Source of the DNA: Hormiphora californensis
Lineage: Eukaryota; Ctenophora; Tentaculata; Cydippida; Pleurobrachiidae
Reading direction: 5' to 3'
Length of the DNA stretch: 64,000 nt
NCBI GenBank assembly: GCA_020137815.1
Contig: CM035355.1
Coordinates: 7,626,091 to 7,690,090 of the forward strand
Positions 55,001-64,000 of this stretch are shown in pieces. The stretch's first letter is position 1; the number at the start of each line of letters is the position of its first letter. The position numbers were made by a program, and so were the translations under genes. A model generated the notes under the pieces. It did no database searches, was not told the origin of the DNA, and saw nothing but the letters and a program-made list of their open reading frames with translations.

Positions 55001-58000
55001 CCGATGGGGCACCCTCCTCTGCTGACGAAGAAGAGACGTCCTCATCCTCCTCTCGGCCCCCTCCCCCGGTCCCCATGGAAGCATGGACAACAGAGGCGAG
55101 ATATGTCTGTGAAGTCCTCATACGACGGTCTCAGGACGAGGATTCAATGGTAGGTTTCATATTTTCTAACCCAAGGTTCTGTTGTGTGACGTTGTACGGG
55201 AGAGAAAGCGGGAGAGAGAAGGAGAGAGAAGGAGAGAGAGAGAGAGAGAGAGACGGAGTCAGAGAGAGAGAGAGCGGGAGACGAGAGTTCTGATGTTGTT
55301 GCACAATTCTATTCCTGGAGTTCTAGTCAATGAAAACTTGCTGTAACGCGCGGGTTGAGTGAGGGTCGGGTATGTGGCGCTAAAACGCGCACACGTACCA
55401 TCATGATACACACACGCAGACACGATTTGTAAATTGATGCTTGTTAATTGAACATGCATTAATTTAGAACTTCGAATTTAAAAAAGTAGCCATTAGGTAA
55501 ATCCATCTATAGCATGGAAGCAGGAACTGGATTTTGAAGATTAATTCTGGTAGTGACTTGAGATGTCTCAACTCAATGGCCAACTCAATAATTAGCGGAA
55601 GAATCTTGCCTCATTCATTTCGCCCCTCATTCATTGCAAAGATAAATGTATGATTTCTTAAGTATAGTACCGTATGAGTACAGCTATCAATTTGAGATGC
55701 ATTAACTTGTAGTTTAAAAAGGACCAGAAGGATTCGATCTGCATGATATCTGATATCTAGCTTGATATTGAGTTCCGAGTTCGTGATATAATATACACGA
55801 TGCTACACAAAATGTAGGGAGAGTTCGTGATATTCGCAATTTCGCGTGTCTAAAGTACACCCCAAACTACTATGTCCCTCACTCGGGTTTTGTAAAATTT
55901 CCCACGGTCATAACTCCACTCCCTGATGAGATAGAAACTTGAAATTTGTTTTGTAGGAAGAACTCGACATGATCTCCTCACAAAACAAATTTCAAGTCTC
56001 TATCTTATCAGGGGGTGGAGCTATGGCCGTCTAAAATCCGGTCGCGCGCAGCAAGGGACATAGTAGTTTGGGGGGACCTTTAGAGAGTGGTGGTTGTATG
56101 TGATGTAGAAAGTGAGACATGAGAAAGGTAACCAATACGACGCCAGCACCTACTGATACTTCCATGGAAAATCTGACATTGATGTTGTTTTAGGCTAACT
56201 TGTTCCTGGGGGGGGGGGGGGGGGGGCGTATCAGTATACAATGTGAGACGTGTGATGGAATTCCAAGTCGGATTTTGCAATAAACATCACCCAGGTACGA
56301 GTTTATTTATCAGACACTGACTGTACAATGTGTACATCGCACGTGTACATCACAAGTGTCTTTGTCGACACAAAAAACACAAATAGTTGTGAGTTCTGCA
56401 AATTTAAAACATGCAATAGAATCATTGCTTTTCTTTTGGTAAAGTAGAATCTTCATTGAACATTTGAGTTTAAATTCTGAGAGTAATGGCCGTTCAATTG
56501 AGTTTTTACTTTACCATTTAAAACAATACAGTGCCTCGTTTATAAAGGAAAATGTTCCTCACGGCTCATGCTACAAAGTCTTCGTTTTAACAAAGATACA
56601 AAATCAAATGCCCACACAGGCCTGGTAACAGTCTGTCAGAGCATTGGCCTGACCTTATATTCTCATTTCTTCAAATAAGAGCGCACGAGAACTGTGGTGA
56701 GAGCATTGGCCTGACAGCTAATGATAAGTAGGTTAGATGGCCTGTGTGTGCATTTGTAATAATTTTAGTGTATTTGGCTCTCTCTCCCAGTGTCACTCGT
56801 TGAGTATTCCATAACAAATTGTTTCCACTACCTCCAACCTCGCCTGTTTCTCCACTTTATACCATCCAACTCAGTTTTATCCAGATACATATCAAATCCT
56901 CATGATTTCCTCCATACATTCCTCAGTTGCTTATCCTCCAACTCAGTGACAGAGCATCTTCCCATCGATTCTCATATACCGCTCCAAAAAGAAGATAACA
57001 ATATTCTCCTTCATGAACTTCTGTAACTCCTTCACCTCAAGATTCTCCTGTGTCACCTTGTTGTCAATGACAACCCTGCCCTTCTGCACACTCGCAGTAA
57101 GGAGAGTCTGAACTCCGCCGTCCTGTAGCTGTGGAGACTCAATCACTAACTGACCCGATCTGATGGCTATTTGTCCGGGACGGTTATTGAATCCCGGCCA
57201 CATGACCTTGTACCCAAAAGCAAATCTGAATGGTTTGATGATCAGTTTGTAAAGTTCACGAGGGCAGCAGGAGAAACTCTCGATCTCCTTTCGGGATAGT
57301 CGGCTGGCCTTCTTGCAGTAGGTAACCCACAATTGTTCATCGTGTACAAGTTGAGCAAAATCAGTGCAGACAAGGGAGATTTGGAAGGCGTCACCTGGTG
57401 TTAGGTACTCGAATATTTTCTGCCATATCTCGATGGGTAGGGTGCGCTGCTGGTGATAGCAATGTGCCTGGTTTCGCATGATACAAAAGTGCTAGAAGGG
57501 GAAGTGTTGTTATCAGTAAATTGTATTTGAGAAGTACTCGCCGCTGCAACGAATTTTCCTAAGAAGCGTTTGTGAAAGTAGTTGAACGAAAGAATGGAAA
57601 AGTTCCAATAGAGAGTTAGATGAAGTACTCAACAGACAACAAGTAACATGTAGATTGTAGAAGCAGATATATATGTTCCGAAGAACAATTCTCAGATTTT
57701 CAGTGAGAACAGATCAGAAGTGACAGCAGTAAATACTGGCATTTAAAAAGAAAGGCAATATGGTACGTTATACGTAGCTAGGAGAGTGGAGAGTGAAAAA
57801 GACAGTGAGGTAGATACGACAGCTGTTCTGCTGTTATAATATTTAAAGTTTGGATCATAGAATGACAGCTGACTCATAGTAGGATTATAGGGGATGATAG
57901 AGACAACGAGTAGTAGCTAGGGAATGAAAGAGTAGAAAGCTAAGGAGAATGAGGGGAAGCTGGAAGGAACGCACACATGCTGAATGTACCGCCTAACTAA

Positions 58001-60941
58001 TTACACAGATTGCACTATGCGACAGCATGCATTCAAGAATGAGAGAGGATGGACTTGTTGAGTACAAGAAAGAAATATGTCAAGAGATATTTATAAGATC
58101 CCTACTTAGTATACTTGCCTCTCAATAGCACCTAATATAACGGCTATACAGGCGCTAGAATTCGGTAAACTTACTGGCACTGATCCAATACTATCGCATG
58201 TATCATGGAAGAGAGACAGAGAACTGTATTTTGAAAGGGAAGGAAGAGATGGTATCCCCTCCTCCCTAACTCTTATTTCTATAGAATTGAACACAGGAAT
58301 TAGATTGGACTACACTATATATATCTGTATCACGTACAAAACTTTGTGAGTGAAATCACGTACTGTAACACACAACTGATATAAATCAAGAAGCAGATAT
58401 GTATCGGACGAAAAGAGCCGGCTCTTTCATTTGATCTATAGGAATTGGTATAGGTTTTCCATAGAATGCCTTTCATGGTTAGCCATGTGATTTCAAGAAA
58501 GGCAAGCTATTAATCGAATCAGGTACAGGTTGTCAGGTATGGCAGTGACACGTGAAAAACAACACACCCTCATTATAATAGTCATTATGGTTGGTCGTAT
58601 ATTAGCTTGTGCTGTTGCACCTCCCCCGCGCCCCCCGAACAATACAAATATTAGCTAACGAGGTCATTGGGCGCTATAATTATACACAGTTGTCAGTTAC
58701 AGCGTGAGTGAAGAGTAATCATAAAGTTAGGAGATATCGGGATATGTAGCAGCAAAAACCAATTATAGTCGGGGCGAATCTTAATTTTTTGACACACTAT
58801 TTGGTGAAAAGCAAAATCCGGTTGTAACCCACCTATTTTGACCCGCTGAACACGATCCCGTCCATAGGTAAGCTCGCAAAAGTGAAGAAAATGCCCAAAT
58901 CGGCCACGCCCTTTTACCTGTATTTTCAGCCTGTAGCCAAAAACATAAATCCTCTTAGAATAGGAGTAAAGACAAATCTGAGGGCACTAAAGTGATCAGC
59001 GCCCTCGCATTAGTGGGGGTAGGTGCTGGAATTAAGTCTCTATCTCATCTGGTTAATTAGATAATTGGATAATTAGGTTTGCGCATAACCGTTTTTTGGC
59101 TATATGGCTATAGCCACTTAGGAATGGTTTAGAGACTTTTCACTGGCGCCATTTTGTAGGCAATAGCCAAGTTATGGGGGGTCGACGTCTGACTTTTAAG
59201 CTCTATCTCCAACCGTTTAGCCGTTATTGGGCTTAATCGATGCTCAAAATGAGCGAAAAACGGTAAAAAGCCCGATTTTGAGCATCGTTTAAGCCAAATA
59301 ACGGCTAAACGGTTGGAGATAGAGCTTAAAAGTCCGACGTCGACCCCCCATAACTTGGCTATTGCCTACAAAATGGCGCCAGTGAAAAGTCTCTAAACCA
59401 TTCCTAAGTGGATATAGCCATATAGCCAAAAAACGCTTAAGCACAAACCTAATTATCCAATTATCTAATTAACCAGATGACATAGAGACATTCCAGCACC
59501 TACCCCCACTAATGCGAGGGCGCTGATCACTTTAGTGCCCTCAGATTTGTCTCTACTCCTATTCTAAGAGGATTTATGTTTTTGGCTACAGGCTGAAAAT
59601 ACAGGTTAAAGGGCGTGGCCGATTTGGGCATTTTCTTCACTTTTGCGAGCTTATCTATGGACGGGATCGTGTTCAGCGGGTCAAAATAGGTGGGTTACAA
59701 CCGGAATTTGCTTTTCACCAAATAGTGTGTCAACCACTTCTTTTTGTGAGAGATTCGCCCCGACTATTAAAAGAGAAAGGAGAAAGAATTTAAACAGAGT
59801 TGTTGAGTAACAATAACGGAGAGAAATATGGGATACTAAACATCACAAGTCATATTATTTATGGGATACTAATCCTCACAAGTTATATTATTTACGCATC
59901 ACACATCTATCATATTGGGCAGATGCCAACAAAGGAACACTATAACCCGACAATAATTACACCGCATAACATATCATGTTACACAATATATTATCCGGTT
60001 TCTAGGTAATATTTATGTATGTAATGGTCCATTATACCGTATACTAATTACTTATATACTCATGTACCATTATTCTGTGTGGCACTGGCAAGATCATCAT
60101 CACATGACACACACATGTCGAAGCAAACAACGGTCGACGAAACTCAAAAGTGAGCCCACTCATTCTGCTTAGAACAATGAATTTATCACACATGCCTTTG
60201 TTTTTATTGCTATCTTTCTATTCTGGCTGAATAGTAATAAACGGAATGTAACATTAATTAAGTCACGTAAATTTTCCCACAAAAGAAACTAAAAAGCAAA
60301 TTCGAATTAGTACACGAAATATACCGTCATTTTATGATAATGGTCAATGACATGAACTTCAACCACAACTAACCTTGTTTTGTTCAAACCGGGGAGGGAG
60401 GGAGGGTCGAACAAGGCAAAACTAACCGATTACATTTCAGTGGACCGATCTGCGAATAGCCATGTTAGGAAATGTGGATGCAGGGAAAAGTACGCTGTGT
60501 GGGGTCCTAACCCACGGGGAGCTGGACAATGGGTCGGGGAAGGCACGGTTGAACCTATTCAGGCATCTTCACGAGATTCAGAGCGGGCACACCTCCTGTA
60601 TTAGCAGGGAGATACTGGGGTTTAACAAACACGGCACGGTAAGTTGCATTAGCAAAGCAATGAATTGTAGAAGTGATTCAGAGAGAATATAAAGTGGGCT
60701 ATTTTGCCCAAATATTCATCCTAACAAACTCACTGTTATTTATTGATTTATTTAATTATTTATTTTCAGATGTTTAACTATGAAAACCACAGTATTGAGA
60801 GTATCCTGGACAATTCCTCCAAGATCATTACCTTTATCGACCTGGCGGGTAGCCAGAAATACCTCAAAACGACCCTATTCGGACTAACCGGACACTGTCC
60901 TGATTATGCTGCCTTAGTTGTCAACTCAAAACAGGGATTGG
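52091..60941 (+). CDS. GTPBP1/GTPBP2-type translational GTPase, both ends missing
   Basis: Exons 52,091-52,197 ([13 protein letters not shown]), 54,900-55,149 ([12 protein letters not shown], then an acidic Ser/Pro-rich loop), 60,441-60,638 ([24 protein letters not shown]) and 60,770-60,941 ([16 protein letters not shown]) join in frame. The G1 P-loop and the G3 DxxG are clear. The family acts on ribosomes and mRNA decay. The residue after DLAG is Ser where relatives have the catalytic His. The exons 5' of GEAVY and 3' of the G3 exon were not found in the window. Intron 1 holds a 1.68-kb TIR element, and intron 2 holds an F-box gene on the other strand and a 1-kb palindrome. Confidence 0.88.
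52237..52305 (+). mobile_element. TTGCCTAGCTAGACT element, third copy
   Basis: It reads TTGCCTAGCTAGACTGTG, a GC-rich centre, then AAATGTAAAGGGAGGGTTAG and AAC. It lies 40 bp inside GTPBP intron 1. The same core as the Rab6 insertion plus about 24 extra central bases. Confidence 0.65.
53124..54801. mobile_element. 1,678-bp TIR element with TA duplication
   Basis: The ends GGGTAGACCGGGGTAATTTG are mirrored exactly at 54,777-54,801, and TA flanks both sides (53,122-53,123; 54,802-54,803). Internally, GGGGCAATTTGG-type motifs in both orientations cluster near each end. A 108-codon frame at 54,000-54,326 is not recognisable. A TA target suggests a Tc1/mariner-like, non-autonomous element. It ends about 100 bp from the acceptor of GTPBP exon 54,900. 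Confidence 0.8.
55195..55285. repeat. GA simple sequence
   Basis: Imperfect (GA)n just after the donor of the GTPBP exon ending at 55,149. Confidence 0.85.
55860..56080. mobile_element. Palindromic MITE (GTCTCTATCTTATCAGG family)
   Basis: Mirrored ends CCAAACTACTATGTCCCTC and GGGACATAGTAGTTTGG, with TTGAAATTTGTTTTGTAGG-type arms. Related to 40,555-40,799 and 27,541-27,770. Confidence 0.85.
56632..56722. repeat. TCAGAGCATTGGCCTGAC short repeat pair
   Basis: Two copies of GTCAGAGCATTGGCCTGAC-like sequence about 60 bp apart. The same motif is found in the 7TM flank modules and in the Ly6 introns. Confidence 0.75.
56943..57479 (-). CDS. F-box protein, single exon
   Basis: The 178-residue frame has an F-box at about residues 12-58 ([37 protein letters not shown]). 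The rest ([19 protein letters not shown] and a basic C terminus) matches no domain I recognise. F-box proteins dock substrates to Skp1-Cul1 ubiquitin ligases; the target is unknown. It lies on the opposite strand inside GTPBP intron 2. The start is the first ATG; no splice sites are needed. Confidence 0.75.
   Translation of the reverse strand: MRNQAHCYHQQRTLPIEIWQKIFEYLTPGDAFQISLVCTDFAQLVHDEQLWVTYCKKASRLSRKEIESFSCCPRELYKLIIKPFRFAFGYKVMWPGFNNRPGQIAIRSGQLVIESPQLQDGGVQTLLTASVQKGRVVIDNKVTQENLEVKELQKFMKENIVIFFLERYMRIDGKMLCH
58108..58281 (-). CDS. Possible orphan exon of a receptor ligand-binding (ANF/class C) domain
   Basis: On the minus strand a 58-codon frame after TTCTATAG reads [20 protein letters not shown], then [11 protein letters not shown] and [15 protein letters not shown]. 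The order of a Leu-Pro rich segment, FHDTCDS and a hydrophobic strand resembles the start of the periplasmic-binding-like ectodomain of class C GPCRs and related receptors. No neighbouring exons were found, so it may be a relic. Confidence 0.3.
58765..59767. repeat. 1-kb near-perfect palindrome
   Basis: The arms begin ATAGTCGGGGCGAATCT and end with the complement, with the centre near 59,266 (GATGCTCAAAATGAGC side, CCCGATTTTGAGCATC side). Arms of about 490 bp differ at few positions. Inside are the mirrored CCATAACTTGGCTATTGCC and GGTGGGTTACAACCGG segments. It lies in GTPBP intron 2. Confidence 0.92.
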
Positions 60942-60950
60942 GTAAGTAAC

Positions 60951-61057
60951 AGGAACCGACCGAATCAGGAAATACTGGTCCCTGATTGGCTGATAACCAG
61001 TCACATGACCTAAATAACGAATTCTGATTGGTTGTTTACCTGGTCCGGTCGGTTCCT
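60951..61057. mobile_element. 107-bp palindromic MITE, AGGAACCGACCG ends
   Basis: The left end AGGAACCGACCGAATCAG is mirrored by GGTCCGGTCGGTTCCT. It begins 10 bp after the donor of the last recognisable GTPBP exon. Confidence 0.75.
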
Positions 61058-61455
61058 GGTAATACAATAACACGTACATCGTTTCCCTTTACTTGCTCTA
61101 CCTCCAACCTACCTCTCTCTCGCCGCACCCCACGAAAAATGAACATAATATATGTAATGACTAAAAGTGTACAGAGGGATGGAAGGGAGGGCGAGGGATT
61201 GTACGTTGCCCCTAGCAACAACTATGATCATGTACACTATGTGTTGCATACATAATAACTTAGAATTTAGATGGATTGAGAGGTTTAATGAAACGTCGAA
61301 AAAGGCCTTTTTCAAATACGGAAATAAATTTTTCAAAAAATTTGGAAATTTGGCAAAAAAATAAAGGTTCAGTTGGGAGGCTTTAAAAACCACTCTTCCA
61401 TTTGCATGGTGTGGATCTTAGTCAAATTTATAAATCACGGAAAACACTACCGGGG

Positions 61456-61459
<4 letters not shown>

Positions 61460-61494
<35 letters not shown>

Positions 61495-64000
61495 AGAGGG
61501 AGAGAAGAGAGAGAAAAGAGAAGAGAGAAAAAGAGAGAGGGAGATTTTAAAGATAGGGATTCAGACATAGAAGTATTAGAGTGTACAAAAAAAATAATTA
61601 CAGCAAAAAGGAATATAAACAAAGGAAAAATACAGTCATTTAATGCTAGTAGTTTGACCAAAAATCGACCTTCAATGGTTTTTCAAAAGAATGAAGGTGA
61701 AGAGCAGCAAAAAAAAAAACTTACTCTTCCCCCTCCCCTCTCTCTCTCCCCCCCCCCCCCCCTCCCCCCCCCCTCTTCTCTCTCTTTTTCCTTTCCCCTC
61801 TCTCGTTTTTTTCTCTTTTTCTCTCCCCTCTTTTCCTCCCTTTTCTTCTCTTTTTCTTCTGCCCTCTCTTTTTTCTCCCTCTCTCTCTCCCCCCCCCACC
61901 CCCCTCTTGGTTTTTTTTGGAAATGGGGGTTCACGAAATTAAATTTGTAGAGTTTCAGAATGGATAGAACCTTCTCACCACCCCCCCGCCCCCCCCTTTC
62001 TTTCCTTTTTTTTTTTAAAAATGTTTTTCTCTGTATCATTCTCCCTCTCTCTCTCCCTTTTTCTCTTTTTTCCGTCGAAAACCCGAAGTTCCTTCAATGA
62101 AAATCAAAAAAAAAAATTTTTTAGAACACTCCCAATTTTTTTTTCTCAGTGTCTCTCTTTCTTTTCTCTCTCCTCTTTTTTTGTTCCTCCAAAAAAATTT
62201 TGAGCAGGAAAAAAAGGGGGTTTTTGTTAAATTCAGGTTTAAAAACCCTCGATTTCAGTTGGGGCTTCAGGGAGCATCTTGGTTTTACTGTGGCCCTAAA
62301 AGTGACTCCCCTTTCTGATCACCCAAAAGACGGGGCACCCACCCAAAACCCAAGGTATAGTGTACCCCCTTTTTCCCTTTTCTATCAGTAGCATTTTTTT
62401 ATCCATCTAGTTTTCTTACAATACTATCGAAAGTCGAAAAAATACATTTTACGAGCTCACATTTTACCCCACATTGCTTGGTAACCGGTTGACTACACCA
62501 AAAAAAATTTCAGATTAAATGCAGATCGATCATACTAAAAGGGCCAGCGGTGAAACGACCTGCCGTTTAGTACAGTCCCCGGGTGATCGGAGAGGCGGCT
62601 CAAAAAAAAAAGACAGGGTTTTTTTTAAAAATGAAGAAAAAGAGAATTATGAATTAGAATGAGAGGGAGAAGGGGGAAAAAAAAGAAAAGGGGAAGGGGG
62701 AGAGAGAAGAGAAAAAGAAAGGGGGGAAAACCCAGGGGGAAAAAGGGGGGGGGGAAAAAGGGGGAAAGGGGGGGGGGGGGGGGGGGGGTTTGGGGGGGAA
62801 AGGGGGGGGGAGGGGGGGGGGTTTCCCAAAAACATTTGTTTTTTTTGGGAAAAACAACCAAAAAAAAAAAAAAAAAGGGGTTCCCTTTAGATTTTTTCTT
62901 CAGGAGGGCCGGGGCAAATGGGGAAGTGGCGGGGGGGTGGGTGAATTTAAAACTTGCGGAGGGGGGGGGATTTTGGGAGGGAGCCTTTTAAGGGAAGAAT
63001 GGGAGAGAGGAGGGAAGCTGGAAAAGACAATAAAAAGGGGTGAGGAGGGAGAAAAATAAAACAACTTGGGGAAAGGACCAAAGGTACTTAATATTTGTTT
63101 TTCTCTACACAAAACAACACCTCCTCAATCTCCCTTTCTAGATCTTCCTTTTTAGCTCTAATAAATTGGGATTTTTCCCCCGGTAGAACCCTTATTTTCT
63201 TTTGGGTGGGGGGTTTTTGGAGGGGAGGGGTTTTTCTTGAAGAAAAATTTGGGGAGACTGAAAAAGGGGAACTGTCGTGACAGCATAAATTTTTTTAAAC
63301 ATGGAAAGTTGGGGGGGGTTTCCCCCATCTGGCCCCCTTTGGGGGAAGGGGGAAAAATTTTCAAAACAAAAGGCACCAAAACCGTTCAAAGTATATGTCT
63401 CCCCCTCATTTTTTTTTTTTTTTTCTATCTCTCGGGGTAGTGGGTTTTCCCCGGTTTCCCCATGCCCAAAGGGAAACCCACCCCTTTCGCAGTAGAACAA
63501 CCAAAAAATGGGATTTTGGAAAAGGGGCCCTGGGTTTTTTTAAAAATCTGTTTTTTCCCTATGGCCAACATACCCCCCCCCATTTCCCCTTCTGGGGGGG
63601 GGGGGGTTGCTTTGAATTGGTAGCATAAAAAAGGGTTTCCGGTTTGAAACTCCCTTCCTTCCCCCCATTCCCCACCTGTTTTTTGGGTCTGGGTTCCCTT
63701 TGCAAAAAGAATTGTCGTCCAACAATGGGGAAAGGTTTGGGGGTTTTTTTAAGTTAAGAACCCGGCCTTTGGGGGGTGGAGGGGAAATTTGAGAGTAAGG
63801 GGGGAAAATAACTCCCACAAAAAAACAAAATGTTTGTGTTAGGGTAACCAGTAAAGAAGGGGCCCCAAAAGGGGAAAAGTTGGGGTTTTAATTGTTGCTA
63901 AAAAAGATAAAAAAAAACAAGGGCCCTTTTATTTGGGGCCATGGCCCGAAAATTTTGAAATAAAATAAATAAAAAATTGATTTTTGAGAAAAGGAAAAAA
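61460..64000. other. Homopolymer-inflated low-quality contig end
   Basis: From about 61,700 the sequence is dominated by runs of C, G, A or T (for example C and G runs over 15 bases near 61,750 and 62,770) broken by short fragments. The composition changes abruptly from the rest of the window. No exon was recognised, although GTPBP should continue here. Short residual words look like erroneous reads rather than genes. Confidence 0.75.

Noticed and set aside
62640-64000. Gly-, Pro- and Phe-rich open frames at the window end
   Set aside because: They come from homopolymer runs in apparently uncorrected sequence, not from coding exons.

Overview
This is a eukaryotic, animal-type genomic window. 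Genes are split by GT-AG introns, coding density is low, and the space between exons is filled with microsatellites, minisatellites, palindromic elements and retrotransposon fragments. The readable genes are metazoan: a procollagen-lysine hydroxylase (PLOD), a Rab6 GTPase, a GTPBP1/2-type GTPase, a Ly6/three-finger GPI-anchored protein, an LDLa-rich relaxin-receptor-like GPCR, a small family of compact 7TM receptors, a secreted galactose-binding/PAN-type protein and an F-box protein. The style (LDLa-GPCRs, duplicated orphan 7TM genes, many palindromic MITEs) suggests an invertebrate, perhaps non-bilaterian, but I cannot assign a phylum. No prokaryotic operons, CRISPR arrays or convincing tRNA/rRNA genes were seen.

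Layout. 1-10,080: a segmental duplication of a single-exon 7TM receptor unit with one intact copy (minus), one copy split by a 1,068-bp terminal-inverted-repeat element, and one 5'-truncated inverted copy; a 100-N gap follows. 10,181-14,863: an LDLa-type GPCR with broken frames, holding an ORF1-type retroelement and a 105-nt intron that looks like an inserted element. 15,600-17,400: a CR1/jockey-like LINE carrying a MITE. 17,930-21,260: a fourth 7TM copy with two frameshifts and a 5'-truncated LINE in its flank. 21,270-26,370: no supported gene. 26,383-30,736: Rab6 in six exons. 31,254-33,046: secreted protein gene (minus). 34,865-35,834: Ly6 gene (minus). 35,876-38,122: a 1.08-kb tandem duplication with GC-rich minisatellites. 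38,130-41,600: repeats and a run of palindromes. 41,699-50,527: PLOD (minus, 5' exons missing). 52,091-60,941 and beyond: GTPBP (plus, both ends missing) with an F-box gene on the opposite strand in its third intron. 61,600-64,000: low-complexity, homopolymer-inflated sequence that looks like an unpolished contig end.

The most interesting signals concern splice sites. Two unrelated genes (PLOD and Rab6) carry tandem arrays whose unit is a complete 3' splice site (branch-point-like CTAAC, polypyrimidine tract, AG and the first exon bases). A 105-nt intron in the LDLa GPCR is bounded by a 10-bp direct repeat and contains a hairpin, as expected of an intron created by an inserted element. Two different insertions, one beside a donor and one beside an acceptor, have 16-bp target duplications. 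Several frame breaks may be real decay or assembly error; this is stated gene by gene.
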